Source: Alviniconcha marisindica (taxonomy: Eukaryota; Mollusca; Gastropoda; Provannidae). From it: DNA of 64,000 nucleotides. The position numbers and the translations under genes are program-made. Shown in pieces: positions 33,225 to 63,585 of this stretch (positions are counted from its first letter, which is position 1; the number at the start of each line of letters is the position of its first letter). Below the pieces are notes generated by a model that made no database searches, had not been told where the DNA came from, and saw only the letters and a list, made by a program, of their open reading frames with translations. The stretch is from contig JABMCL010000732.1 of assembly GCA_018857735.1 (NCBI GenBank), positions 102,501-166,500 of the forward strand, in the 5' to 3' direction.

Positions 33225-33735
33225 AGTCGTTCCTTGCCGCGCCGGGCAAGATGTTTCAGGTGCGCCGGGTGGCAAGATCAGTGTTTCCTGTGTGCCGGGC
33301 AAGATTTTCCAGGTGCGCCGGGCAAGAATGATATTTCAGATGTGATGTTTCAGGTGCGCCGGGTAAGATGTTTCAGGTGCGCCTGGCAAGATGTTTCAGG
33401 TGTGTCGGGCAAAATGTTTCAGGTGTGCCGGGCAAGATGTTTCAGGTGTGCCTGGCAAGATGTTTCAGGTGCGCCGGGCAAGATGTTTCAGGTGCGCCGG
33501 ACAAGATGTTTCAGGTGTGTCAGGCAAGATGTTTCGGGTGTGCCGGGCAAGATGTTTCAGGTGGCGCCGGGTAAGATGTTTCATGTGTGCCGGGCAAAGA
33601 TGTTTCAGGCGGTGCGCCGCCGAGCAAGACATGTCAGGTGTGTCGGGCAAGATGTAGCAGGTACGCCGAGAAAGATATTTCAGGTGCGCCGGGCAAGATG
33701 TTTCAGGTGTGTCGGGCAAAGACTCCAGCATGAGC
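33225..33735. repeat. Minisatellite, about 23-bp unit, about 21 copies
   Basis: The unit is GGGCAAGATGTTTCAGGTGT plus GCC, with C/T variation and a few indels. Long plus-strand frames (181 codons) are produced by the repeat. Confidence 0.95.
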
Positions 33736-33739
33736 CATT

Positions 33740-34925
33740 CGACCATATCCCTGTTATTGTGTCGTTGTGCCGAAACTGACTGGCAACGCTCGGCGGTGAC
33801 TGACTGTCTGTCTGGCTGCACATGTGCCGGGTAAAATGGTAGACATGAAAATAAACAACTACCCCAAAGGCCATCTTGGAGTAGACAATCGACGTCCTTA
33901 TTCATTAGACCAATGAAACAAAAACAAAAGCAAAACAGAAAGGGCAGACTATAATATAACCAACCAAGAAACACGGCCTGGCATAGTCAGTGCTAGACTG
34001 ACTTGTTCCAATTTCTTGTTTCTTCAGTGGATATTGCCCTTCGACCAAAAACACGCACTACAAAATAACACTTTAACAACAGTTAATCGATGAGATCTAT
34101 GATACACATCTGCTTTCGGCTGAACCCGGTTTTGTTTTGGTGTAATGAAGAGACTGACTAGTATAATTATCATCAACTAGGGAATAAATAATAATAATAA
34201 TACCACCGCCACCACTACAATAACTCTTTTCAGAATTGGCTTTGGGTGTCTACTCATAAATCTGCATAGTCTTTTACAGTTCGAACACAACAAGAAGAAA
34301 CTGTTTTCAGTGTTGAATTCAGGTGTTGTCTGCTCATAAATCTGCGTAGTCTGCTACAGTTCGAACAGAGTTGCCTCTCTTCCCTTAGCGGGCGTTTTTA
34401 GATTGTCGTAAAACAGATGTCTGCAAGTTAATTTAAAAAAATGATAATATTGCGGCACAAATCGTTTCTTTTCTTTTGTTGATTATCTGGTACGATATAA
34501 AATTCTTTAAAATGTTTGCACACATTTTATTTCGCGGACTGTCATTGTTTACGACATGATGTCACACGGTAACAATAGACGCCGAAATGTCCGGACACGA
34601 CAAGAGCGCAGGTGGCAAGAGATTTTCGCATTATTCCTGATGCAGCATTCATTCAACACCTATTTCTGAATTACCTTCGATGCCTGCAAAACAAAGTATT
34701 TGTTTGCTTTTGGGCGACAGGAATCTTTAGAAATTGATCGAACAAAGTTAAAAATCTTCCCGGTGCTTCTTGGCAGCAGGGTTAAAGTTGACAACAAAAG
34801 TTATCGATTAGTGAGTTAGGCTGACAGCGACTGTCTGTCACTTGTCGGACTTCGCCGCTTTTGTGTTTGGCCCCATGTAACTGGGTTTTTTATTGCCGAT
34901 AAGTGTGTGACCCTATGAGTGAAAC
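33740..34925 (+). promoter_or_regulatory. Upstream region of nek11 (5' UTR/promoter not resolved)
   Basis: The 1.2 kb before the NEK11 start codon is not a tandem array and has no recognisable coding segment. It must hold the transcription start unless there are further upstream non-coding exons. I see no convincing TATA box at a sensible distance. An imperfect repeat (CTACTCATAAATCTGCATAGTC at about 34248 and a near copy at 34330) is present. Confidence 0.3.
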
Positions 34926-52821
<17,896 letters not shown>

Positions 52822-53059
52822 GGGCGCCGGTTGCCCAAATAGGGATGGGTCAATTGGCAGCTGGGGGCAGTGACCGCCAAAACTGGCAGCCGAGGAGAAG
52901 GGCTGGTGAATCTGCACGAAAAGGCTCTTGCTATATTAGTACTACACTTTTTTGTCCATTTGGTTGAAATTTGACGGAGGAAATATGTAAAAACCATTTT
53001 TTGAGTATGTGTATTTTTATTATTCCCTGGGCAACTGCTGGTCTTCAAGTGGCCAAGTC

Positions 53060-53290
53060 TAGCTTAGCGGCTGATGGGGACAGCAGGACAAAGTTGGCCA
53101 TGTAATCTGTTAGCAGCTGATGGGGACAGAAAGACAATGTTGGCCATGTAATCTGTTAGCAGCTGATGGGGACAGAAAGACAATGTTGGCCATGTAATCT
53201 ATTAGCAGCTGATGGGGACAGAAGGACAATGTTGGCCATGTAATCTATTAGCAGCTGATGGGGACAGAAAGACAATGTTGGCCATGTAAT
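53060..53290. repeat. Minisatellite, 56-bp unit, about 4 copies
   Basis: The unit is TTAGCAGCTGATGGGGACAG, AAAGACAATGTTGGCCATGT and AATCTG, starting about 240 bases after the stop codon. Confidence 0.93.
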
Positions 53291-53789
53291 CATCCATTTT
53301 GGGTTGGGCTTGTTTTGTTATTTGGTTGCAGGCAGGGTTGGAGATGTGTTGGGGTTTGTTGTTGTGATTTTTGGGGGGGTGAGGGGGGGGGGGCTATCTG
53401 TTATGAATGTTCGTTCAATAATTCCCTAGTTTGCCTGCCAGGATTATGTTGTCATTCACACTTCCACTTCCAAGTGGGAACTTTCCCAAAGAAGGACTGC
53501 TGTGCTGTTCACACTTCCTATCCTGCTGACTAATTTCTGATGATGGATGTTTACAAAACTCTGTGAGGGATGCACTGTGTCGTTGTTGTTGTTGTTGTTT
53601 TGTATTTGTTGAATTTTGAATGTGCGCGCAAGACTGCAGTTCTTTTCTCTCTCGCAGAGGACCTGGCGTTTGATCCCACCGCCCTAAGTACCAGTGACAC
53701 CCCAGTGCTGAGTGCTGTGGGCTCTGGAATCGTGAGACAGCCATTCACACGACAGTATTGCAGTGTACTATTTGTGTGCTGTTCATCAT

Positions 53790-54545
53790 TCCCACGACAG
53801 TGTTATGCAGCCTGTGCACTTTGCATCAACAAACAGTCTCCGAAGAAACACAGGCATTTGCTTATTCTGTGTTGAAAAATCTGTAACATTTAAAAGAGAC
53901 TACAACCCGTGCAACCACCGTGCCACCCTTTTCCTATAGTCTCCATTGAGCTACCATTTTCTTATAGCCTCCATTGAGCTATGTTTTTCCTATAGCTTCC
54001 ACTGAGCTACACTTTTCTTATAGCCTCCATTGAGCTATGTTTTTCCTATAGCTTCCTCTGAGCTATGTTTTTCCTATAGCCTCCACTGAGCTACACTTTT
54101 CCTGTAGCCTCCACTGAGCTACACTTTTCCTGTAGCCTCCACTGAGCTACCCTTTTCTATAGCCTCCACTGAGCTACGTTTTTCCTATAGCCTCCATTGA
54201 GCTACCCTTTTCCTATAACCTCCCCTGAGCTACCCTTTTCCTATAGCCTCCACTGAGCTACCATTATAGCCTCCACTGAGCTACCCTTATACTTATAGCC
54301 TCCACTGAACTACCCTTTTCCTATAGCCTCCACTGAGCTACCCTGTTCCTGTAGCCTCCACTGAGCTACCATTATAGCCTCCACTGAGCTACCCTTTTCC
54401 TGTAGCCTCCACTGAACTATAGTTATAGCCTCCACTGAGCTACTACATGCTACCTTTTTCCTATAGCCCCCTGCTGAACTACTGGTATAGCCTCCACTGG
54501 GCTACCCTTTTCCTATAGCATAGCCTCTACTGAGCCTAGAGATCT
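53790..54545 (+). repeat. Dispersed element with minisatellite, copy 2, about 29-bp unit, about 22 copies
   Basis: Starts with GAAAAATCTGTAACATTTAA and CCCGTGCAACCACCGTGCCA like the copy at 46790. It continues with TATAGCCTCCACTGAGCTAC plus CCTTTTCC units, some shortened to TACCATTATAGCC. Confidence 0.85.
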
Positions 54546-54687
54546 GTTCCAACCTTTTTATACAGAACCTATTACCCCCACTGTTCACTAGAAAAAATAA
54601 ATGGGTATGACCCTGGTCGGCAGAGTGTAGGGGTTGGAAGAGTCCATCACACACAGGGTGGCTGGCTGGCTAGCTGGCTGGCTGGCT

Positions 54688-54805
54688 GGGAAGGGGATTT
54701 ATACTGAGGAATGATCATGGGTTCTTTGGGATTTATACTGAGGAATGATCATGGGTTCTTTGGGATTTATACTGAGGAATGGTCATGGGTTCTTTGGGAT
54801 TTTGC
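54688..54805. repeat. Minisatellite, 39-bp unit, 3 copies
   Basis: GGGATTTATACTGAGGAATG, ATCATGGGTTCTTT, three near-perfect units, preceded by (GGCT)n at 54658-54690. Confidence 0.93.
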
Positions 54806-55704
54806 TGCTGAAATTCTCCCACTGAAAAAACAAAACAAAAAACAGAATGTGCACACATCCGTGGACTGTTCTAAAAGGTCTGTTTTGTTCTTTTGTTTTG
54901 TTTTTTAGCTTGTGTTCCAAAAGCAAAGCTTCTGTCTCAGAGCTGTCTCACCAGCCTTTGTAAACAATATGAGGACTTTGGTTATTTGCTCAAACCGTTT
55001 TGTGTTGAACATAATTCATTTGTATTACAATGTGTTATTCTGTGTTTTGACTTGAATGGCTTTGAGTGGCTGTTTGGTCGATAGTCCTTATTTTACAGAT
55101 ACCCACACAGGTGCATGGGTATTTCTTTTCACATTCCGTCATTTTCTTCTGTGATGGCATAATTAGTACTGCGTGTCAAGTATGTATATCAACATGAACC
55201 ATGCTGCTTCAAGTCATTCCCTTCCCAGTCTTTTCGTGATTGTGCATCAGGTTTTTCTTCCTGTATTGTATCGCGGACATTTTTCTTGTTATTATGTATG
55301 TTGTTGTATTGACAATGTACATGACAGTGGGTATGCTAGGGGGGTGATCAAAGCTGTCTTGCTCAGTGCGATCCATGACCTAAAGGTACTGGGCTTTTGC
55401 TTACACAGAACTTTCCATGCTGTACCATCGTTTTAACCAGTGTGGTGACAGGACCGTTTTAAGCATAGTCTGTGATTCTTTTCTTTTGGACAGAAATACA
55501 CATATATATATATACTTTACATTCCTTTGTAATGGTATACCATTCAGAACAGTGCTGTTCACCAGTTGTCGCTAACCGTCCAGACCTGTCCAACGAATCC
55601 TTTTTTTAAAGTATTAGCAAAACAAACACCTCTTTTGTGTACTTTTTATTCAGCACTATTTACTTTCTGTTTGTCTATTTGTGTTAACATGTTTCAGTAC
55701 TTAC

Positions 55705-55757
55705 TCTGATATAATCGAAATGTTGACTTGGTGTGAAAAACCAAGCTACTTACTGTG
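55705..55757 (+). mobile_element. Partial SINE tail
   Basis: CTCTGATATAATCGAAATGT, TGACTTGGTGTGAAAAACCA, AGCTACTTACT; a diverged copy of the second SINE family. Confidence 0.5.
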
Positions 55758-55914
55758 TTTTAGTTTGAGCATATGAAGCAAGGCATGTGAGTGATTGTCA
55801 CGTTTGCCTTTGTTCTTGTTTTATTTATGGTCAGACTGGTTTTTGTTGTGATTCCGCTGTACACTGTCTTCGTCCTGCATGTGTCTTGTTGTTACTGATC
55901 AAGTGTTTTGTGTG

Positions 55915-56055
55915 CACGCATGCACGCACACACGCGCGCTCACACACACACACACACAAACACGCATGTATACATGCAACACACACATGCATGCATGCAT
56001 GTGCTCCCACACACTCATGTATTCATGCAACACACTCACTCACATATATGCATGC

Positions 56056-56094
<39 letters not shown>

Positions 56095-56155
56095 CACATG
56101 TATTCATGCAACACACACACTCACACACATGTATGCAGGCAACACACACACACGT

Positions 56156-56187
<32 letters not shown>

Positions 56188-56190
56188 CAC
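55915..56190. repeat. (CA)n and (CATG)n microsatellites with a 70-bp periodicity
   Basis: CA blocks alternate with ATGTATNCATGCAACACAC segments (55966, 56018, 56096, 56130), so the region is a minisatellite made of microsatellite parts. Confidence 0.9.
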
Positions 56191-56453
56191 GCAAGTGGTC
56201 CAAGTAAGCATTTGTACAACCAAGTTTGAAGTAATGTGAAACTGCTGCAGCTGACTGGCTGTTAGGATGAGCTGTAGGAAAGAGACCGTGGTCTGCACTG
56301 GTGTCTTGCAAGATTATGGCCTGCCACCTGGCTTGTCTGATGGCACAGCCATAATGCAAATTTCTGTGGAATTAGAATGTGATCTGTTTTTGTCCTGAGC
56401 CTTGTTGAACAGTGGAGCAATCATTTGTCCAAGTGAATGGGCCTGTATATTTG

Positions 56454-56454
<1 letters not shown>

Positions 56455-56492
<38 letters not shown>

Positions 56493-56510
56493 GTGTGTGT
56501 GTGTGTGTGT
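56455..56510. repeat. (GT)n microsatellite
   Basis: Two GT blocks separated by one extra T. Confidence 0.95.
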
Positions 56511-56619
56511 TGTTTGGGAAAATGCTGCTGCTTATGTCATGACAATGAACCCTAATACTTGTACCCTTACTTGTATATGCCGTGGCTACAGCTGAATACG
56601 TTCCAAAAGGTGTCTGATC

Positions 56620-57335
56620 AGGACAGAAGGTGTTGACACTCTCTGGCTGACCGAAGGTGTTGACATTGTCTGGTTGACAGAAGGTGTTGACACTGTCTAG
56701 TTGACTGAAGGTGCTGACACTGGCTGGCTGACTGAAGGTGTGTGTTTCCACTGTCTGGCTGACTGAAGGTGTTGACATTGTCTGGTTGACTGAAGGTGTT
56801 GACACTGGCTGGCTGACTGAAGGTGTGTGTTTCCTCTGTCTGGCTGACTGAAGGTGTTGACACTGTCTGGTTGACTGAAGGTGTTGGTGTTGACACTGTG
56901 ACTGAATGAAGGGTGTTGACACTGACCAAAGGTGTTGACACTGTCTGGCTGACTGAAGGTGTTGAAACTGTCTGGTTGACTCAAGGTGTTGACACTGGCT
57001 GACTGATTGAAGGCATGTGTTGACACTGTCTGGCTGACTGATGGTATTGACACCATCTGGCTGACTGATGGTGTTGACACTGTCTGGCTGACTGTGTTGA
57101 CGCTGTCTAGTTGACTGAAGGTGTGTATACTGTCTGGCTGACTAAAGGTGTGTGTTGACATACACTGACTGTTGATGTTATCTGACTGAAGGTGTTGACA
57201 CTGTCTGACCGACTGAAGGTGTGTTGAGATTGTCTGGCTGACTGAAGGTGTTGACACTGGCTGACTGAAGGTGTGTGTTGATTGACAGTCTGGCTGACTC
57301 AAGGTGTTGACACTGTCTGGTCGACTGCTTCAGTC
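56620..57335. repeat. Minisatellite, about 27-bp unit, about 26 copies
   Basis: The unit is GGCTGACTGAAGGTGTTGAC plus ACTGTCT. Variants with GTGTGTGTT insertions or lost bases are scattered through it, so frames shift often and no stable coding frame results. Confidence 0.93.
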
Positions 57336-58209
57336 TCTAGGCTCTCATCCTAAATCTTGCAAAGTTGTTTTTTTGTTTTTGTTTTTGTTTAATTTCAGTT
57401 GTCATTACAATTGTCATATCAAAATATTATTTCAAAACTAACTCATGAGTTTGTCACAACCATTCCATTTAAGACCTGTTTGTATCACCCACATTATACA
57501 CATACTCCGTGGTGAATTTCTGGGAGTATGTCTTATACAGGATAAGAGGATGTTCATTATGGCACATGTTCATTATAACACATGTTCTTTGCAACATAAT
57601 TTGTTTCCAGAAGACCCAGTTGCTCATTCCAGCAAACTAAGTGACATGAATGCAATATATACATGTCATGAACTGTGTGGATTATTATGACACCTTTTGT
57701 TTTGAAGTTTGTGAAAAGCATAAATTGTGTGAATTAGTATGACTTGTAACCATATTTGTAGTACTTAGAAAGCAGATTTGTCAGAAGAAGAAAAAAGTAA
57801 ATACATATATAGTTGTTGTTGCTGCGGTTTGGTTGGGTTTTTTGTCTGTATGTTTGTTTGTTTTTCACTTCTTTTTTTCATTATTCTTGGCTTGTTTGTT
57901 TAATCTAAAGAACATCAAAGTAATGTTTTTGTGCTTTGACATTTTTTTTTTTTTTTTTTAGCGTACCAGTAGCACCTACACCAGGACTAACTTTATCTGG
58001 AAATGTTACCATTTCTTTGCTTCAGTTAAAAAAAAATAAAAAATGTCCAGTACTTTTAACTTAGAATTCTTCTTTTTTGATAACTTAACAGCCTATAGCG
58101 ACAGTCCTGTCTTATTACACACTGTGGCCATTATATTTGTGGGGATATAAAATGTGACATATTTATGATGCTGTACATCTTAAGCTGGAATGTAATATAC
58201 TATGTCCCA

Positions 58210-58395
58210 GGAAGATCGACTTCTGGGTGCTTCTTATCCAGTGCAAAATGAGCATCTCTCAAATGTTCCAGGCAGGTCAACTTTTGGGTGCCTCTTTACC
58301 CAGTGCAAAATGAGCATCTCTCAAATGTTCCAGGCAGGTCAACTTTTGGGTGCCTCTTTACCCAGTGCAAAATGAGCATCTCTCAAACTGTCTGT
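58210..58395. repeat. Minisatellite, 62-bp unit, 3 copies
   Basis: Units contain AGGTCAACTTTTGGGTGCCT and AGTGCAAAATGAGCATCTCT followed by CAAATGTTCCAGGC; the last two copies are nearly identical. Confidence 0.93.
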
Positions 58396-58843
58396 GTACG
58401 ACATTAAACCATAGACAAGGAATGAAACATTCTAGCACGATTAAGTTAAGGAGCTGACTGTGGTGATCCTGTTTTCATATCAATTTCACAAACTGCTAAA
58501 TCAGCAAGTTTTGCCACAGTCACTCCAAAAACAGACCTGCTGTTGTTGTGGGTAAATGTGTGAGGTCAACCATCAGACAGCAAACTGTGTTTCTGGTGTT
58601 ACAAGCGTTTTGGGGTGTAAACCTTTGTTCAGCATCAGCTGGAAAGGGCTGAAGTATTAAGACATTTGTGCAGCATTATACATCTCTCCTAAACAGACAG
58701 ACAGTCGTCTCCAGTGTCCAGATGTTTATCTCTTGAGTGGTAGAGAAGTGTACTGTGTGTATTTTGTACATGGATTTTGCTTTTGTCATTTGTACACAAG
58801 GCTAAGCACCATATAGTGTGTGTGATGAACTGGTCTGTACTGT

Positions 58844-58849
58844 AATAAA
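58844..58849 (+). terminator. Candidate polyadenylation signal for nek11
   Basis: AATAAA within CTGTAATAAAATAAACAAAA, followed about 20 bases later by a GTGTGTGTGTGCGTG GT-rich element of the type found downstream of cleavage sites. It lies 6 kb after the stop codon, so it is a candidate only. Confidence 0.4.
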
Positions 58850-59285
58850 ATAAACAAAAGATATGGAAGTGTGTGTGTGCGTGAATGAGATAAAATTACT
58901 TTTTTGTGTTATACATAATCTTTGCAGTATTGTTTCCCAATCCTTTTCCCTTCCAAAGTTTGTTTCAATATTAACCACCTTCCTGTTTTTGATCCTTTGA
59001 AAAAGTTAACTGGAAAAAGGCATGTCAGGTCAATGTACATGTTTATCCTAAATAAGTTTCCTGTGAAAGGGGACTTACTGCAAAGTTTTCTGTGTTTAAT
59101 GGGTGTTTTTCTGTAGTTTTATCTAGTGTTTTTAGATGTTCACAGAAGATGTGTAAATAAATTAGATTTTGAAAAGTATACACCCACCACACCCAAAAAT
59201 GTTTTGAGGATTTAATTCCTCACTAAAATGTTGCATACAGCCACATAAAACACAAAAACGGCCCCCCCAAAATGCAAATAAATAG

Positions 59286-59291
59286 TTTATT
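59286..59291 (-). terminator. Candidate polyadenylation signal of a minus-strand transcript
   Basis: TTTATT on the plus strand (AATAAA on the minus strand), just right of the last plus-strand AATAAA at 59156. A convergent gene whose 3' UTR spans 59.3 kb to the right edge would explain the lack of exons there. No coding exon confirms it. Confidence 0.25.
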
Positions 59292-59744
59292 AATGGACAA
59301 AAATTAATCAGCACATACAAGCATGTTACAAGTACAAACACTATAATCTGTTACACACCAGACCACTGAGATATATGTATGTCAATACTGACAGTAACAA
59401 ATACATGTACAATTACGTTATGAATACAAACACGATCCATTAAACAGTACTAGTACAAACATTGCACTCATCAATGAAAATGTTAAAATACTAAAGTCAC
59501 AGCCTTGATTTGCCCTACAAAATTCACTGCATTAAAAACCAATTACTAAAGAAACTTACACACATGTTAGGGGGTGGGGTATAAATTATATATCTATATA
59601 ATGATGACTAAATAATATTAATAATAATGGGAGAATAATTATGAGTGAAGTAGTGAGGATATACACAGTAAAACACTGGAGCAAAATGATATTTTAATTG
59701 ATGTGTGAAATGTGAATCCCAGAAGTAAATATGGACTTACATTT

Positions 59745-60010
59745 GCCCTAATGTTTCAACACAGTGACAGAAACTGAAATATGCTTCAACACAATGGCAG
59801 AAATTGAAACCGGTTTCAACACAATGACATATTGAAATATGCTTTAAAGCAATGACAGAAACTGAAATATGTTTCAACACAATGACATACTGAAATATGC
59901 TTCAACACAATGACAGAAACTGAAATAATGCTTCAACACTATGACAGAAACTGAAATATGTTTCAACACAAAGACAGAAACTGAAAAATGTTTCAACACA
60001 ATGACCGATA
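59745..60010. repeat. Minisatellite, about 30-bp unit, about 9 copies
   Basis: The unit is GCTTCAACACAATGACAGAA plus ACTGAAATAT, with two copies shortened to ATGACATACTG. Confidence 0.93.
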
Positions 60011-60404
60011 CAGAAATACTCTGGCTTGAGTCTGACTGCCTGAGGACTAAATAGGAGTAGGTAGGTCATCCGGATCCAGGCGAGACAGAAAGACAAACAT
60101 AGCATGGAAGTGCTGTCCAAGTATTCATTCTTTGCTGCAGCTGAATGCTTCATCCCACATAAGTCCGTCCAAAAAGCAACAAACCATGGGTAAGCACTGA
60201 GACACTGACAGTAAAGGGTGAGTAAACAGCTGAAGAAACGGTTCTGAAGAAAAAAAGCCGAGTCCTGACTTCTGCATAGAATGATACAGTGACAAATGCA
60301 ACGTGCCTACTTGGATTACATTAATTAGCCAGACACTGACTACAAGTGAACCAAGTGGCCCCCATCTCCCTAAATGTTTCTGGTCCTACAAAAAACAACA
60401 TGGA

Positions 60405-61290
60405 CCGTAAAGACTCTCCTTTCCTTGTCCTACATGAAACACTACAAACTGCAAAAACTATCCTCTCCTTGTCCTACATGAAACACTACAAACTGCAAAA
60501 ACTATCCTCTCCTTGTCCTACATGAAACACTACAAACTGCAAAAACTATCCTCTCCTTGTCCTACATAAAACACTACAAACTGCAAAAACTATCCTCTCC
60601 TTGTCCTACATAAAACACTACAAACTGCAAAAACTATCCTCTCCTTGTCCTACATAAAACACTACAAACTGCAAAAACTGTCCTCTCCTTGTCCTACATA
60701 AAACACTACAAACTGCAAAAACTGTCCTCTCCTTGTCCTACATAAAACACTACAAACTGCAAAAACTGTCCTCTCCTTGTCCTACATGAAACACTACAAA
60801 CTGCAAAAACTATCCTCTCCTTGTCCTACATGAAAACACTACAAACTGCAAAAACTATCCTCTCCTTGTCCTACATAAAACACTACAAACTGCAAAAACT
60901 ATCCTCTCCTTGTCCTACATAAAACACTACAAACTGCAAAAACTCCTCTCCTTGTCCTACATAAAACACTACAAACTGCAAAAACTTCCTCTCCTTGTCC
61001 TACATGAAACACTACAAACTGCAAAAACTATCCTCTCCTTGTCCTACATGAAACACTACAAACTGCAAAAACTATCCTCTCCTTGTCCTACATGAAACAC
61101 TACAAACTGCAAAAACTATCCTCTCCTTGTCCTACATGAAACACTACAAACTGCAAAGACTATCCTCTCCTTGTCCTACATGAAACACTACAAACTGCAA
61201 AGACTATCCTCTCCTTGTCCTACATGAAACACTACAAACTGCAAAGACTCCTCTCCTTGTCGTACAGATAACACTACATACTGCAAAGAC
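60405..61290. repeat. Minisatellite, 44-bp unit, about 20 copies
   Basis: The unit is CCTACATGAAACACTACAAA then CTGCAAAAACTATCCTCTCC and TTGT. Copies with CATAAA or CATGAA and with CTATCC or CTGTCC occur in blocks, consistent with repeated block duplication. Very homogeneous. Confidence 0.97.
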
Positions 61291-61294
61291 TCGA

Positions 61295-61745
61295 CTCTCC
61301 TCGTCTCGAAGCATTGGTTTACAACATCCTTCCTTCAACCACTGCCGTATTTAGTTACAGCACTGGTTCCAAAAAACTGTCAGCTAACAAGCAGATTTTG
61401 CTTGGTACTCAAACTGTAGTACGTTTGTTACAAACAACTCATATCAGATGTTTGTTTTATAAATGACCATATTGCTTATGCCAGCTCAAATAAAACGAAA
61501 ATCATTTGAATTGAGACGGAACTCTTTTTTTTTTTACCTGGGGTGGATGCGTCTCATGTTTATGTGCATGCTTGGGCGCTAGGTTGCTTCCACAGTCTTA
61601 TCAGTTCCCAAACCTTTCAGAGGGCGCTGACCGCGTCGCTGGACAGCTGGGCGGGAATAAAGAGAGCCCCTTCAGTGGTGTAACCAAATCTGACAGAGTT
61701 TGGAGGAAGGTGCTGGAAAGCGGTGCTCGAAGTGTGGTTGGTCCC
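61295..61745. other. Sequence between two arrays, nothing recognised
   Basis: No protein family, splice-consistent exon or RNA gene identified. Confidence 0.4.
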
Positions 61746-62592
61746 TTGATGCACCAACATCAGTTCTGTTTATCTGTCTGTCAGACTGGAGCAGACAAGG
61801 TGTCTTGATGCACCAACATCAGTTCTGTTCATCTGTCTGTCAGACTGGACAGACAAGGTGTCTTGATGCACCAACATCAGTTCTGTTTATCTGTCCGTCA
61901 GACTGGAGCAGACACGGTGTCTTGATGCACCAACATCAGTTCTGTTTATCTGTCCGTCAGACTGGAGCAGACACGGTGTCTTGATGCACCAACATCAGTT
62001 CTGTTTATCTGTCCGTCAGACTGGAGCAGACACGGTGTCTTGATGCACCAACATCAGTTCTGTTTATCTGTCCGTCAGACTGGAGCAGACACGGTGTCTT
62101 GATGCACCAACATCAGTTCTGTTTATCTGTCCGTCAGACTGGAGCAGACAAGGTGTCTTGATGCACCAACATCAGTTCTGTTTATTTGTCTGTCAGACTG
62201 GAGCAGACAAGGTGTCTTGATGCACCAACATCAGTTCTGTTTATCTGTCTGTCAGACTGGAGCAGACAAGGTGTCTTGATGCACCAACATCAGTTCTGTT
62301 TATCTGTCCGTCAGACTGGAGCAGACAAGGTGTCTTGATGCACCAACATCAGTTCTGTTTATCTGTCCGTCAGACTGGAGCAGACAAGGTGTCTTGATGC
62401 ACCAACATCAGTTCTGTTTATCTGTCCGTCAGACTGGAGCAGACAAGGTGTCTTGATGCACCAACATCAGTTCTGTTTATCTGTCCGTCAGACTGGAGCA
62501 GACAAGGTGTCTTGATGCACCAACATCAGTTCTGTTTATCTGTCTGTCAGACTGGAGCAGACAAGGTGTCTTGATGCACCAACATCAGTTCT
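61745..62592. repeat. Minisatellite, about 60-bp unit, 14 copies, nearly identical
   Basis: The unit is TTGATGCACCAACATCAGTT, CTGTTTATCTGTCCGTCAGA, CTGGAGCAGACAAGGTGTC. Differences are limited to CTGTCC versus CTGTCT, ACAAGG versus ACACGG, and one copy lacking GAGCA. GATGCACCAACATC contains the inverted pair GATG/CATC. Confidence 0.97.
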
Positions 62593-62599
62593 GCTTCAG

Positions 62600-63480
62600 G
62601 CAATAAATTTTCCCATTTTAAAAACAAGACCCTTTATCACTAACAATCAACAACAAGTGTAAAAATATAATTGACAAAAGTTCTTCTTTTTTTTAAACAA
62701 CAACAAAAAACATACAGTCAGTGAAACTACTCCAAACATTTTACATGTCAAACACATTACGCATCAAACATTGCACAAAAGCTGTTTATCTGAAATGACT
62801 ATCACCATGTCAAAAACAATTGCACGTGTTCCTTTTTCAAGTTGCCGTTGTGAAACAGGATTGTAAACATTGTCACAGAATGAGATGTTTGCATACAAAA
62901 GTGACACCTCTCAAACTGCTTTGTCCTTTTCAATTCCGTTTCCAGTTCAACTACCCCCTCTACAACAAACCAAGCTCTTAACAGTGGAAGTAGCGGACAT
63001 AACGCTTCAACAAGCAGACTGCATTATTTGGTTTCGGGTTTAAGGCTTTAAGTGAAATATCACACTTCACAACAAAAAAGAACAGCACTGTACACAGTGT
63101 AAGTACACCACTTCGAACGATGTTCCAAAGGCGCTATAAAAGACTAGTCACTCATTATCACACGTGACAAGAGCTCAGTAAGCCTGCCCAAGAGCAGACA
63201 ATAGCACTATTTTTGTATATATAAAAGCAATCCACAACAACAGCTTGCATATATATATATATTCTTTTCAGACAAACTGACCAGGAAGAGAGTTTTCCGT
63301 GTTGGAAGATCACAACTGGTTCCCTATCAGCACAGTTTAGACGACAGTGTTCTGCATCTCATGAAGCATAACCAATCATCTTTGCCTTATTTGTTTTGCT
63401 TCATGAGATACAGAACTGAAAACCTTCCTCTCCTCCCAGTATTTCCATCCCAGCTAATATCAGTACCCAGTTTCTGCTAC
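62600..63480. other. Sequence right of the arrays, nothing coding recognised
   Basis: A-rich, mostly unique sequence with an AT run at 63250-63261. GTTCCAAAGGCGCTATAAAA at 63123 resembles a LINE tail. Around 63343-63410 ATCTCATGAAGCATAAC and GCTTCATGAGATACAGAACTG form an inverted repeat (arms ATCTCATGAAGC/GCTTCATGAGAT). Confidence 0.45.
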
Positions 63481-63486
63481 AGTCAT

Positions 63487-63487
<1 letters not shown>

Positions 63488-63517
<30 letters not shown>

Positions 63518-63550
63518 GTTTGTGTTTGTGTGTGTGTGTGTGTGCGTGCA

Positions 63551-63585
<35 letters not shown>
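63488..63585. repeat. (GT)n microsatellite
   Basis: GT blocks with GTTT and GCGTGCATGC interruptions. Confidence 0.95.

Larger units (their letters stand above)
52822..59165 (+). other. Probable nek11 3' UTR/downstream region
   Basis: No splice-consistent coding exon is visible after the stop. AATAAA hexamers occur at 54596-54601, 58844-58849 (AATAAAATAAACAAAAG context) and 59156-59161. Which of them ends the transcript cannot be decided. The T-rich, mostly unique sequence at 54890-55900 and 57350-59160 is compatible with a long 3' UTR. Confidence 0.4.

Noticed and set aside
33234..33779. 181-codon open frame rich in CFRC/GKMFQV
   Set aside because: It is read from the 23-bp minisatellite; overlapping frames with similar patterns exist in all phases, and unit-length changes break any consistent protein repeat.
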